Shown here: positions 34,981 to 47,284 of the stretch, one piece after another
Layout: every line of letters starts with the position of its first letter
Position numbering within the stretch: position 1 is the first letter of the stretch
Source: Antitrichia curtipendula
Lineage: Eukaryota > Streptophyta > Bryopsida > Hypnales > Leucodontaceae
NCBI GenBank assembly: GCA_951230915.1
Contig: OX579635.1
Span: 17,236,001 to 17,300,000 of the forward strand
DNA length: 64,000 nt
Direction of reading: 5' to 3'
The notes under the pieces: generated by a model
The model's input: the letters and a program-made list of their open reading frames with translations, nothing else
The model's database searches: none
Told to the model about the DNA's origin: nothing
Made by a program: the position numbers and the translations under genes

Positions 34981-35936
34981 CCATACAATGCTGAAGACTT
35001 GTCTAGAGGCTTGGAGGCAATTCCGATCCGTGTAGTACCTAATGAATCAGAATTGACACCTTTCAAGTATATAGCTGCTAGTGTAGTTCATAATAATGCT
35101 TATATACATACCTCTATTGTTGGGTTAGGGAAAAGTGAGTGTTGTTTTTGTGTCTCAGGAGATTGTCTAACAGCAGCAGTTCCTTGTCAGTGTGCAAAGG
35201 CCACTGGTGGCGAGTTCGCATACAATCTAGGTGGGTTGTTGAAAAATAAGTTTTTGTCAAAGATTGGTAATGCTAGTAGGGGTTTCATTAGGGAGTGTAA
35301 TTTAAAATGCCCCTGCCACAGTAAATGTGGTAACCGTGTGGTTCAACAGGGGATGAAATATTTGGTAGAAGTGTACCATACAATGCATACTGGATGGGGG
35401 ATTCGAGCTATTTAGTCAATCCCCAAAGGTGCATTTGTTTTTGAGTTGACTGGAGAGGTTTTGACAAATTCAGAGATGGCAATTAGGAACCTTGTAGTCT
35501 GTGATGGTCCCTCATACAGTTTGCAACTTGATGTTGACTGGGCCACTGAGCGGAAAGCAAATGACGAGACAGCCTTCTGCTTGGATGCCACTCACTATGG
35601 CAACGTTGCAAGATTTGTGAACCACAGGTTTGTCATTTACCATGTTCTATCTAGTGGTAAGCAAGTGTATGAATGCATTTCAGTTTTCTAATCAGTAATT
35701 TCTGTATCTTTTGCAGGTGTGGGGATGCTAACTTGATTGATGTGCCTGTGAAGATAGAGAACGCCGGTAAAAGCTTTTACCATGTTGCATTTTTCACAAA
35801 TCGAATGATTGAGGCGAAGGAGGCGTTAACTTGGGATTATGGAATTGACTTTGAAGATCGTGACTCAACAATGCCGCGTTTTTCTTGTAAGTGTGGGAGC
35901 ATGTTTTGTAGAGATCAGTTGTCAAATTCCATTTGA
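34981..35936 (+). pseudogene. SUVR-type histone lysine methyltransferase domain (pre-SET, SET, post-SET)
   Basis: Exons are 34,981-35,627 and 35,717-35,936. Pre-SET: GDCLTAAVPCQCAKATGGEF and CNLKCPCHSKCGNRVVQQG, the clustered Cys that bind three zincs. SET: PKGAFVFELTGEVLTN, then GNVARFVNHRCGDANLIDVP and FFTNRMIEAKEALTWDYG. Post-SET: CKCGSMFCR. The NHRC.DANL and LTWDYGIDF wording matches plant SUVR1/2/4-type proteins, which methylate histone H3 Lys9 on chromatin and silence transposons. The catalytic NH and Tyr of WDYG are present. A TAG at 35,413 falls just before SIPKG, where SUVR proteins read through, so the SET domain is truncated unless the stop is bypassed. The real end codon is TGA. 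Confidence 0.88.
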
Positions 35937-37117
35937 TAACAACATGAAGGTTACAATATGTGTAGCATAATTTTCAATTGACTAAATTGTGTTTGATAAG
36001 TTGTATTTTAAAAGACATGTATTGTAATGCATGTGTTTTGAATTTTCCTTTACTTCAGTGATTATTAGTCTTCTACTCTGTACCATCTAAGGTAACTTGA
36101 AAATGAGTGCAAGTAAGGGTCCAATAATAGTTAATCAAAGTCTTTGAGAGAGTAACTAATATGAGAAGCCATAACATTGTCAATACAAAGTCTAGGCAAA
36201 GTCAATGATATTGAACTATGTGAATTAAACAATTACCAGAATTTGATTTTCAAGTTGCGTGCAACCAGTTCTCATGTTTTTTGTACAAGAATTAAGGCCT
36301 CTAAGGTCCAAGAACTAGCTACCGAAGCAATTAGGATGAACTGAAAAGCAACAGTAATATGACTATAAAATTTTGGGCCATTACATTCAATGTACATTGT
36401 GTATACTTTGTATAATAAAACGTATGAAATACGGCTTTCATGCAACCATTTTTTATGTTGCTAGTACTTGAATCAATGTATAAGAGAACTAGCAACAAGT
36501 ATTGAAAGCAATTGTAAGAATAAGATAAAAAATCAACGGTAGTGTCAATATTCACATTTGGCCAGGAGTTTTCAACTTTGTGAAACAGAAATCAAACGGA
36601 ACCATTCCTTATGTCTTTTTATAATTCCATATCTCACATATCCTAGAACCCTAAACCAATGCAATGTAGATTAATTGGAAAACAACAGCATCACAATTTT
36701 AAACTATTGAGCTAGTTGATTCAATACATACATTAAAATCCCAACCAAAGCTACTATAACAGACTGAGAGTTGCCGCAACTAAGTGTATCAAAGATAAGA
36801 GCACTACTAATGAAAATTACCCACAGCTAAATGGCAACAAAAGGTATTAGAGGCAATAGCACTAAAAATAAAATTAAAGTAGAATATTAAGAGCTAAATT
36901 GTCTCCTCAAGTGAATGCTATAATGCATATATAATTTGATAATACTAGCCCACAAACATCACATGATTATCCCACTTAAAACTGTTTGAAGCTGTATTTG
37001 AAGTATCCAAAAATACTCTGGTCAAAGTACAAATAACATAATTAGTATCCAATGATACTTGGTAGCATTCAAATATTTTACAAACCTATGAATCAGACAT
37101 CCTAGACTAGTAAAACT
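35937..37117. other. Region between the two convergent genes
   Basis: AT-rich, non-coding, with scattered GTAC words (for example about 36,390, 36,463, 37,025). It would hold the 3' ends of both transcripts. No inverted repeat or terminator structure is clear. Confidence 0.5.
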
Positions 37118-40100
37118 CTAAACATTGTTAAAGGCCCACCATTCCCGTAATGCGTCTTCACACATTCTCTGCGATTCAGCTGATAACTTATAAACCTGGG
37201 TACCTTTCACCCTGTGTGACGCAAGAGTCATAGGAAATTTACAAGCACGAACTAAATGAGCATCAACATGTGCATCCACTGCCCTATTACAAAATACATA
37301 CGTGTTCTCTAAGCGTCCAAATTTTTTATAGTATTTACCCCAGATAACAGCATCCCCTGCCATGAAAATCCCTCCCCATGGACAAGACAGAGGCTCTTCC
37401 AGTAAAAATTTGGTCTTTTCGCATTGAAGAATGTAGAACTCAACACCGTCTTCGTTATTGTCCTCTGCAGGGACCATAAAGTTGTCTCCAACTTCTACCA
37501 TGTCGCCAATCGTCACCGACACTCCATCATGCAACCAATTGTCGACATTGTCCATCTCCTCGACTTGTTCCACAACTGAGTAGGCGTTGACGGGTACTAG
37601 CTTCTGCACTCGCCAATCCTGCACATGTGATACTTTTTCACAGTTATCCCAGTCACCATCAACACAAGCAATACAAAAGCAAGATAATGCACGAGTTTTG
37701 AGAAGACAAGGATCTGTGGTAGAGAATCCCATGATAGAGTGTAGACTTTTGGAACCAGGAATAGTGTTACATCTTAAACTAGTGTCATCATGATTAACTT
37801 CTCCTTCGGCAATGTCCCAAAATACTCTAGACAGAGTAGAGGTAGTTGATTGATGATAGGAACTAGGAACCCGGTTTGTATATTTTTCCTCCAAAAATCG
37901 AACCACTTGTGTAGCATTTTGTAAGGGTCGAAGCGGATTTTCAATTTGCTCCGCTGCTAACGCTCTCTTCACTACAGCTCCTGCACCATCCCACTCCCCT
38001 TTTCCATGTGCAGATTCAAAGTAATTCCATCTCATAAGGCAACCTCCAGTTAGCATTGGGTATTTAGCAACAAAGAACATAGCAGTGGCACACTTAAATT
38101 GTGCACTGCAACCATCACTAAATACCCAATGCTCTGAAGGTGTAAAACCAGAATCTAACAACCAATCCCAATGTAATAATAAACAATGCTGCACAAAAGA
38201 TGAATCATGGATTTTATCATCTGAAATGTAAAAGTGTGTTTGCTTGAAAATGTCATTTCCCTCCTTCCACATGGTAATGTGAACCAGTATTGTGACAGAA
38301 GTGCTAAAGTAGTACAAACTTTGCACTTCATTCTGAATAGCAAACGAATAATTTTCAGCAAAATCAATGTGAGAAACAATTACTCCCTCAGGTATGTTGG
38401 TCATCATTAGTTGGCATTGCTCATCTTGCCATCTAGCTCTGAAGTTGTGTGTAATGAATGTTGTCACCGTCTTCTCCATATATGGTAAGAACACATGTAC
38501 TGGAGTGTCTTTGAAAGCCTCCTTCAATCGTTTCTTAACCTTCCCTGTATTTGCATCCACTCCTATTTGGTAGTACTCAAAGCACTTCCATTTCAAAGTA
38601 AATGAAGAAGAATGACATAACTCCTGGTCACAAAAGGTTAGTAGATGAAATCCACAATTAGTACAGTCTCCCATCAAGCAATCTAGTCTATGCCATAAGT
38701 CATACTCACCCTTAGGACAAACACAAGCTTCCCACATTAAAGTCATGCGCTTGTAAACATTATCGTGAGCATGGCAACCACCCTCTGTACCTCCCTCCCC
38801 ATTGCCTGAGCAAACTAAACAGCCACAACTACAATTTGTAGATGCATGCAAACCCCTCACTCTATCCCTTAGGTTATTTAAAGCAGTTTTCATAAAATCC
38901 ATTTCCACATGGTAAATACAGCAACAAGTGTTCCTCTCTTTCAATTTCCTGACCCACCAAGGTTTTAACCTTTCGAATGCCCTCTGCCGCACATTACACT
39001 CAGGAAGAGCTTCTTTGAAACGCAAGAAAAAACAGGTCTGCAAAACAGAGAAAACCACCACAAACAGAAGGTGAAGATAACTGAATGAAGTCATAGCACC
39101 CTTAGGAATGCAATATGTGTTTATGACGTTCTGAAAAATTTGTTCTACAGAAAGAATATAGAGTGAACTTACAATTAAAGTAACTTCATAATTATCATTG
39201 TACAAAAAGTATGAATTTCTAATATTTGTATCACAAAATAGTTAGTGTGACATGATAATTGTACTGTAGTCACACCTAGAATAGCTAAAAACACTATTTG
39301 TATCTAAATATACTAGACCCAGGACTGAACAATGTACATACTAAGAAGTTCCATGTACAAAAAGTATCTAAAAAATTGTTAGAATACAAGGTTATGTAAA
39401 ATTGTACTTTATGTATAACAGAGATATACTTAGATCCGAGGTTTGTACTTTGGATTATGTTGAAACAATCAAAATGTTATATTTTGTACAAAAATGTACA
39501 ATGAGAATAGATCATCGCCTCTTTTAAAATACAAAGAGTAGTGGTAACAATGAATATCAATATTTAAAGGGACCTAGTAGTATTACTTCTACTAAACATA
39601 ATTATTGAAATCCGGTAATTGTATTTTACTTCTACTACAAAATATTGTTAGTGACTTGATTATTCAGATAAAGACATATGTAAATTCTCTTGGGTACAAT
39701 AGTACAACTATTGGAAAGCATTAAGTACTAAATGAACAAATTAGTATTATAATTGTTTCCAGCTTCACAGTATGTGCTACACCAGAGTTTGTCATCAACA
39801 AGTCCATGAAAGACTACTGTAAGTGCTTTATGTAATCATAACAATAAATGAAAGGCACTGGATAAGCATCAAGTCACCCAAAATTATTTTATTAGGACAT
39901 GCATATATTTTACATTTCAAAGGCATTCCTATCTTATGAACTTCATGATATTTGTACTTAAAGCTATGGATTCAAGAATTAAATAATCTCAAAACTAGAA
40001 CAGAACTTCAAAAAAGAACCATACCTGAGTTTCACAAAGGTAGTGTGTAGGATGAGGCTCCACCCATTGTACACGGCCCACCATGTGCCTGACAACATCC

Positions 40101-40822
40101 TTTTTGTTTGGTGACACCTTAGTTTGACCATTCCACCAGACATTGATACAATTCTTGACGTAATCAGACAATCCTGCTCTTTGAAGTCTATGCAATCGTA
40201 ATCTTGGCACAATATCTTGAACATCATTTGCAACAACCCTTCTTGTCAAAGCCAAGTTAATACTCTCGGTTGTTGTATCTAGAACTCGTGACAAAGCTCT
40301 GACCCCATCAGTCCCCAAACTTACGACAGCATCTAAAAGAGCACTTTTCCTTGCTAAAAATTCATTGGAATTTGCAACTTTTACCAATTGCAATTCATGC
40401 TTGAAGTTACGAAAGAATGAATGAATCACCTTTGCTTCCTGTGGCCTAGGATAGTACATAGGAAGCAAAGGGCCTATAGTATCATGGCGCAAGAATTTCT
40501 CCATGACATCTCTCCTACTACTAGGACCTGGACAGCTTCGCAATTCATCAAGTACAAATTGAGATAAACGTAGTGATCTCCGATGCACTTCTCTCACTGG
40601 TAAGTGATCATTCACGTCACAATCAGGAGGCGCTACCGCTAAAAGTAGGGTCCTTTGTAAACTCTCCTTGTCACGTGTTCTTTGACGCGCCTTCCTCTCT
40701 CTTGCATTTTCTGTAGCTGCGGTTAGAACCTCTTCATGCATACGAGCCTGGGCAACTCTATCTGCTGGACCAGGTCTAATGCAACCATTCCTTGCACGTT
40801 TTCTTTGGGCAGCATTACCCAT
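37118..40822 (-). CDS. DDE-type DNA transposase, unassigned superfamily
   Basis: Proposed exons 40,822-40,025 and 39,037-37,118 join in phase 0 across a GT/AG intron (39,038-40,024), giving about 905 residues. The N-terminal part is basic (AQRKRARNGCIRPGPADR) with a helical region. The second exon has a Cys-rich part (CSCGCLVCSGNG, CLMGDCTNCG), then SHIDFAENYSFAIQNEVQSL, HWVFSDGCSAQFKCA and ESAHGKGEWDGAGAVVKR. The spaced acidic residues in DFAEN, SDG..QFK and the HGKG..DG block form a likely DDD/E catalytic core, known from uncharacterised transposases mainly annotated in animals. It would cut and paste its element in the nucleus. The frame is open over both exons, unlike its relic neighbours, so this may be recently active. 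I know no plant superfamily name for it. Confidence 0.65.
39038..40024 (-). other. Transposase intron, GTAC-rich
   Basis: 987-bp intron (donor CAG|GTATGG, acceptor TTTTGCAG|ACC). About 12 GTAC words fall between 39,200 and 39,980, like intron 1 of the convergent SET gene. Confidence 0.6.
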
Positions 40823-40875
40823 TGCAAAACTCTTTTGAAAGTACCTAGAACTAGTAAGGACAACTCTTGGTCCTT

Positions 40876-41424
40876 TCAAAACATGATCGATCTACAACTG
40901 CGGGCAGGGTAAGTCCTCAAGTTAGATAATAAATGAGAGCTTGAACTGACCGCACTGTCGCAAGAAGAAGACACTGTACTGGTGATAACTACATGGGGAG
41001 GAGACTCATCTATGCTATTGCACTGGCCCCAATAGAATTCACTCTTCCCTTGCTTGGACAATGGAGTTTCTGACACATATCCAGAATCACTAGTCCACTG
41101 CGAACGAGCGGGCCCTGCCTCAGTTGATAAGCAAATGGAGCCCAGCTGAGTGGTTGGGACCAAATGAATCCTACGATATATTTCGTTTGCAGGAAAATAT
41201 GTAGTAATTAGTTGTTGGACTGGAACAGACGGTATCTCAAACTCCGTCTCAATTGCAGGAAAGAAGGATGTAATTAATTTCTGAACAAAAGGAGACCTTG
41301 ATGTAGACATTCTTTGGAATCTATATGACCACCGTACAGGCAACAATAGACAACTTGAAACAATATCACAGGAAGGTATGGGCTCATGAATCTCCAATGG
41401 ACGGGCTCTGCAACACAAACTCAA
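40876..41424 (-). CDS. Possible upstream exon of the transposase gene
   Basis: A 182-residue open frame directly upstream of the transposase, Ser/Pro/Thr-rich, with an internal repeat (VQKLITSFFPA then VQQLITTYFPA). Frame and stops mean it would need its own splicing to join the transposase. I cannot fix the junction. It may instead be a small separate protein of the same element. No known domain. Confidence 0.35.
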   Translation of the reverse strand: MSLCCRARPLEIHEPIPSCDIVSSCLLLPVRWSYRFQRMSTSRSPFVQKLITSFFPAIETEFEIPSVPVQQLITTYFPANEIYRRIHLVPTTQLGSICLSTEAGPARSQWTSDSGYVSETPLSKQGKSEFYWGQCNSIDESPPHVVITSTVSSSCDSAVSSSSHLLSNLRTYPARSCRSIMF

Positions 41425-42737
41425 CCAGCGTAAGAAGATTGTGAATACAAAGTGTAGATGAAACTAATTAAGTGACAAATAGAACATGAATACACAACCA
41501 ACAACAAAACCAAGTCATGCAACTGAAAGGAGCGTTGTACTTCAATATAAGTTCTGCTACATAAACAACGTTGTTCATTCAATAAAAACATGGAGAAATA
41601 CACGACGAGAACAGAGAAGCAATTTACCTTGACACAGACTCCGAATATGGCAAAATTTTGACAGAGAACACACTGGCAAAAAGAAAACAATTCATGTCAA
41701 CGCAAACTTCACGGTTTAGCAATAGAAATGACAGCAACAGGAAAGCGATTTTTCTCTTGAAGGCAAGATCCGCGTTAAAATATGAAACGCCGTGAACTAA
41801 AACGACATAGAACAGGCAAAAAATGAACGTTGGTACTCAACAGACATGAAACATGGCAAAGATAGTAGGGTAACGAACACGGAATCAACAAAACAGATAA
41901 TGCTATGATTCAACGGACATGTAGCAGGAGAGTGAGAGCAAGAAAATCGATAGGTGGAAGGTGGACCGATCAAAATTCAGCAACCATGCAAAGAATCTTT
42001 TTCCGCGAGGAAGATTGAGCTAACTGAGAGAGACGACTCAACGTGGCTGATTGAGAAGAATCAACGTGGCACAATGGATAAGGGCTTGGCGGTCACTACA
42101 AATAGAAAAAACAAAATATATGGCGGCTTCATTAACGAGGGAATCTATATACAAAGTACTTTATGTACACTAAACACTCTGCTCCGATATAAATGAGCAC
42201 GGATTTGCAACAATTTTTTAATCATTACAAAAGTGAGATAGAAAATTCTAAAAGGAAGCCATTCTAGAAAAGGAGATGAACATTCAGGATATCTAAAAAT
42301 TCTAAACAGAGCATAATTTTCTCCAAAGTTATCCCATGTCAAAATATCTAGCCATAATACAAAATTCCTGGCCACACCAGATATTCAATTTAAAATTGGA
42401 AGGCAGATTTGGATAGAATACCCTGAGCGGTCTTTTCAAGATGATGCGCAGTAGAATACGGAACCTCTAAGATGAAAAATAATGTACTATTTGGTTATTT
42501 GAAGTACTGTGACATCTTAGTAGTTGTTTGAAAAAGTACAAATTGAATATTCAATCAATGGTTTTATTACGATTTCAGTCCAAACCCTATAAACTTAAGA
42601 CACTTACCCTGCCATGAGACCATAGAGAATCCTCAAAAACATGTTTAAAGTTTGGATAAAGTTAAGTACAAAGTAATGTATATTGTCATTTTTGGTTTGT
42701 GACCTAAAAAGTACAAAGGTCTAGTGTACTCACACCC
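41425..42737. other. Transposase promoter region and proposed right end of the composite element
   Basis: No convincing gene; the open frames at 41,421-41,690 and 41,954-42,196 are weak. GTAC words cluster again from 42,485 to 42,735 (about six). On the minus strand the segment 42,690-42,735 reads GTACTTTTTAGGTCACAAAC; the left end at about 28,600 reads GTACTT...TAGGGGTCACAAAC with ten extra bases between. This could be a subterminal inverted repeat. Confidence 0.4.
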
Positions 42738-42853
42738 ATAATCCGAATAACTTGAACTTATAGCAATATAGTAGAGTCTCTTGGGACAATATTCGTGTCA
42801 TCTAACCACTAATGTGTGTTAAAGGTGCTTACACCTAGATTACGTGTACGACA
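42738..42853. repeat. 116-bp dispersed repeat, copy 2
   Basis: Partner of 14,958-15,073 in the same orientation. It directly precedes the broken gene at 42,902. Confidence 0.8.
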
Positions 42854-42901
42854 AAATATGTGAGGTATTAGGAGGAGTGCTCAGAGAAATTCAAGAGAGA
42901 T

Positions 42902-43880
42902 ATGGCACAGAAGTTCACGGATGCCTTAAACGTATATCAGTGGATCCATGAAATGGAGAAGAAGGGCTTTCAACAATTTATGAGGAACAATGTACAAGAT
43001 GCATTGTGGAATGCGAAGGTGATTTTAGAAAAGCACGGGAGGAAACACCGTTTAGATGATGGCGCTTTTGAAGATGTCATTCTGAAGGCAGACTTGTTTG
43101 TTGACTTTGTTCGCCAGTGCACTCTTTTTGCAAAGAGACGGAATACGCAAGGTTCAATGGGTTGGTGGAGTAGTGATGAAGAACTTGTGGAGTTGCAACA
43201 TGGGCAACAACATCTCTTAGCGCTTCCGGAAATAGCAAGGGTGATTCCACAAGATGACAAAATTATGAGGGGTGGGTAAGCAACAATTCGGAGGGTCCAA
43301 ATTGAAGGATGTCATGAGATACCTGCATTTTGAGATTTGCAGCAAAGGTATTTCATCAATAACGCCTACGACCTCAGCTCGCAAGGTTGGAAAACCAAAA
43401 CAAGTCAATAGCAGTGAGAATTCCATATGATGGAGTTATATGGTTTTCTATTGTTCATGCAATGCACAACGAAGGGTACTCGTATTAGTTGAATGGCAAA
43501 ACACTAGGGCAAATGTTAAAAATAGATAAGGATTATGTAGATAACATTGCCATTCGATTGGTTTATTCTCAATTGGCGCCGGAAGAAGTGACTAAAGTTT
43601 TTTTTCTCGGTTGTTGGAGAAAGAAGCACACAGAGCTTGCATGGGCATTGGTGCACCTCATGAATGCAGAGCACAGCACTGGACATTTTTACAATGATCT
43701 ATTTGTGGACAACATTATGTTCTAAAAAATTAGAGGTTGGTGAATTCTTTAAGCCAACTCCCCCAAAGCAAGCGTCTGAGGCGGGAAGATTAGTTTCTAG
43801 AGGAAAGTCAAAAACTAATGCCAACGACATTGAGAACTGGAAGTTGCACCTTAGAAAAATAATAAGAAGGTTGTAAACCA
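42902..43880 (+). pseudogene. Broken gene of unknown family, faintly kinase-like end
   Basis: ATG at 42,902 opens a 125-residue frame (WIHEMEKKGFQQFMRNN, FEDVILKADLFVDFVRQC) that stops at 43,277. Coding-like text resumes at 43,489-43,725 (LGQMLKIDKDYVDNIA, HFYNDLFVDNIMF). The last phrase resembles the kinase catalytic loop H-x-D-L-x3-N-I, with the His/Asp spacing disturbed. Several stops separate the parts. Probably a relic gene carried by a mobile element. Kinase ancestry is a guess. Confidence 0.3.
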
Positions 43881-44239
43881 AGTGTTCATTTTACAAATGC
43901 AATCATTTGCGTTCTGTATAACATCCTCATACATGTCAATTTAGAATGAGGAATTCATCTCTGATGGAGGTGAATGTCCTTAATAATGACTTAGCTAATT
44001 ACATTTTCTTTGGCTATAGAATTTTAATATTGCTTGCCAGTAGGGTTGTTTTGTTGAACATCTTTGGGGATATTGGTGACATGTTGGATGTCTGATATCG
44101 CATGTTGTATAGGACAAATGTCAAATAAGCAAAAATGAAGCATCGCATAGAAATTTAGGATTTCAATTTTTTAAACCCTAGGGTGCCCGAACTTGTTTTA
44201 TGTGGTTGATTGTCAAGAGTGATGTGGAAAGAGAGAACC
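43881..44239. other. Intergenic, no gene seen
   Basis: AT-rich, no frame or clear repeat. Confidence 0.45.
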
Positions 44240-44520
44240 ACGTCATCTAGCACAACTTTGGGGCGCGGTAAATGCAGGTTTGAGTTGGGCAATTGCGGGT
44301 CCTAAAATCAAGGTGACTTTAGATTTAAGGTATAGGACAACTTTGTGTTTAGGGGGCAACCACAGGTCTAGGATTCATGGGCAACTTCACTTGAAGGGGC
44401 GACCGCCGGTATTGGAGCGACCACATGTTTAGAAGTGATCACGTGTAACAATATGAGGACGACTACAGGTTCAAAAGACAGCTTCATTTGCAGTTTAGAG
44501 AGGGAGACCGTGGATACAAA
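44240..44520. repeat. Degenerate short tandem repeat, opposite orientation to 7.4 kb
   Basis: Loose units such as GGGCAACCACAGGTCTAGGA and GGCGACCGCCGGTATTGGA, spaced about 25-35 bp. They read like the reverse complement of the array at 7441-7715. Confidence 0.45.
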
Positions 44521-45364
44521 TGCCAACTTATTTGGGCATATTTTGTCTCCAAGTAACATCAGGGTCTGTATCTTCATGGGACTCACTTCCATCTTCATTG
44601 TCGGCCGAGCATCTTGAGGTCTCATTTTCGTCATCCTATCTTGGTATTGGTTTGTGTCGTACTTCACGTTCTACCTCCGAAGTTAGGTTCCGCACTTTAG
44701 ACTTTAGTATCTACGCCAACCTTGCTTTTTGTTTGCACCAATTGTATTGTGAGCCTCAATACATCAGCCAATCCATCAGTATTAGATACAGGTTGTCGCC
44801 TTTCTCGACTTGATTGTCACACGTTTTGGATGGAACATTCTGCCTCTATACTAAAGCATTTGACAATATGAATCTGACGTTTAAGATTTCTTAGGCCCTT
44901 TTCCTAAACCCTCCTTATACGCTTCTTTCTTTCCTTGTTGCATTCATGCCCTTCCAGTGATGATTTTCCAAGGCCTAACAATGATGAAGGTTGAGTAGGT
45001 AGAGGAGCTAAGCCAATGAGCCATGGACTTCATCATCAATGCTCTGTACTAGACCTTGATGCACCAATGGCCTTGTCGGAGGGATTGGAGTAGACCTCGT
45101 GACTATAGCCACGTTCCTGCATGGCCCTTAATTTAAGAGCATATTACTATTCAAGTTCAGGGTAGTTTCTAATGGCACATTTAAATCATACTCCACAGTT
45201 TTCATTATTCAAGTGCTACATGCACCCAATACTTCCAAAATTGGATACCCCTCATTGATGTCTATTGCCTCTTTTTCTCATTTACTTGCCATAAAAACTT
45301 TTGCAAATCTTTAGAGATTCACCAACTTGCTTGAAGATGGTTGTGTTGATATTGGAGATATTTC
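44521..45364. other. Intergenic, no gene supported
   Basis: Several short overlapping open frames without domains. Nothing I can support. Confidence 0.4.
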
Positions 45365-45811
45365 CTACTCTTCTAGTGTTGGCATTGAACTATGTATGCC
45401 TTTGTTGTTATCAGTATGAGTTGTTTCCCTCGTTGGCAAGGAACTTGCTATTAAAGCTTCATCCCATGGAGAAACATGATTTTGTTTTGTTCTACAAAAG
45501 GGCTCCTTCTCGGCAAAATTGTTCTCATCATTGCCACCCACAAACGTATTTTTATAACAATATTGCCCAAGAGGGTCAATTGGGTCAGACACCATTGCAG
45601 TCCATGGATTTCCGTGCCAGAGCTTCTCTTCCCCCATGCAGTTCTCAACCGCTTCAGCATATGTAGTAACCGTGTCATCTTCGAATCCTGAAGACAATGA
45701 TTCCTCGCGCTCTGACTCTATATCTTCATCTACATGGTAGCCATCATAGAAAATGACAGGATTGTGTCCACGTACGTTTCTCACATTGAAGTTTGTTGTT
45801 TGTATAGACAT
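45365..45811 (-). other. 148-residue open frame, unknown
   Basis: Acidic, Glu/Asp/Ser-rich frame on the minus strand (HVDEDIESEREESLSSGFED) followed by a Trp/Asn-containing part. No known domain and no homologous copy in the window. It could be a remnant exon of a mobile gene or chance. Confidence 0.25.
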
Positions 45812-47276
45812 ACACCAATGACTTTGCCTTCGACGTAGCTAGGTGCTTTTGCACTTTATTGTGTACAAACAAATACATGCTTCAGTTCCTTTTATATGAC
45901 AGTGATTAGCAAGTCAAAGATAGAAATCTCTTTGCAATTTTTGGAAGAGCATTGCCACCCACATGATTCCACCATTGATGAGGCAGCTGTGAGCTCCCAA
46001 TTTGTCACTTGGGATTCGTAGAATTATTTTTTTTTGAAATTTGCAATTTAAAGTTGATAAAAATATACAAAAAGCCATAAAAAGAGTGTAGAACCAAAAT
46101 AGGGTTGTGTCATACCCATTATAGTATTTGGTCTAGATATATATTTAGACTTAGAATCCCCCCAAATCTGGCCTAAAAATAGGGTAGAAATAACAAAACG
46201 GTTAGATTTGGAGGATTTGAGTCACATAGCCCCAAAAGGGCTAAATCCCACCATGAATGTGGCAATTCATGGCTAAGTCGGTCCGAAAAATCCACAACGA
46301 GGCCACTAAGTCGGGTCCTAGAGCTAGGTTTAGAATTCCCCATCAGATTGCCGAATTCCCAAAACCCCGATTGTTAACATGTAGGAGCCACTAATGCAAG
46401 ACCGTGGTCGTGGAGGAATCTACAGCCCAAGGATGGTGTTCTAGGGTAAATCCCATGCCAAAAGTCCAACGACAAAATCGATTCACCAAGATTCTTCTAC
46501 CTACAGAAGATTCCCGCACCGTTGCTAATTCAAGGAGATGGACAGTTTCAATCTCCATTGACCAGTCGTGCCAAGTATGTAAACGCACATACACGTCTTT
46601 CATGCGGCTCCTTGAGGTCACGTGAAAATTCCCGTCATCTTCCGACTTGCAGAAGAACCTTTTCCAAGTTGTCAACCCTTTTAATCTCCAATGGGAATTT
46701 CATGGAAATTACCCAGGTTACAATAAAATCTCACTAAAAATTAAACTAGCTTGTTTTATGTTAATAATGCGCTCCGTAAAGTTTCACGACATCCTGATAG
46801 CGGCAAGTACCCGAACTGGCGAGATTCCTCAGGAATTAACCACGTGGCGGGGTCCCCGCCACGTTGACCGGCATTCCGGGACCATACGATGGCGAAACAA
46901 AGTCAACCAAGAGTCCTTTATGACTCTCTCGCACCTAACGGAGACCCTAGGCTATTCACATTTCTCAAAGTAAGAGACCCCCAAGATCTAGGATTTTACC
47001 ATGATTTGGTTTTTAAACTAAATTAGCCTACGATGGGTTTTTTGGCCTCAGTACAAGGGGTAAGGGATTCTAGGACTAAACACAATGATCTGGAGCCAAC
47101 GGCGCAATCCATTTGACAATTGGAGTTAATCTCCAAAAGTTAGGACGTTGGTTCAGCATAGATGGTAGAAGTAGTTTTTTAGGGATTAGGATGAAAATCT
47201 TTGAGGATGAGGATGAAAATCCAAGTTGATAAGGTTACCTTAGAACTCTAGTGGGAGGCATGGGCCTTTGGAAACC

Positions 47277-47284
47277 TATATAAG
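47277..47284 (+). promoter_or_regulatory. TATA box in the left arm
   Basis: TATATAAG followed by CT-rich sequence (CATTTCTCTCTCTAGAACAC), the usual plant core promoter layout, facing into the inverted repeat. The right-arm equivalent is degenerate (CTATTTAAGG, minus strand, near 56,315). Confidence 0.6.

Noticed and set aside
41954..42196. 80-residue plus-strand frame right of the transposase
   Set aside because: Low-complexity, no domain, and in the probable promoter region of the minus-strand gene.
42902..43880. Calling this gene a protein kinase
   Set aside because: Only one catalytic-loop-like phrase is seen, with altered spacing. No glycine loop, VAIK or DFG motif.
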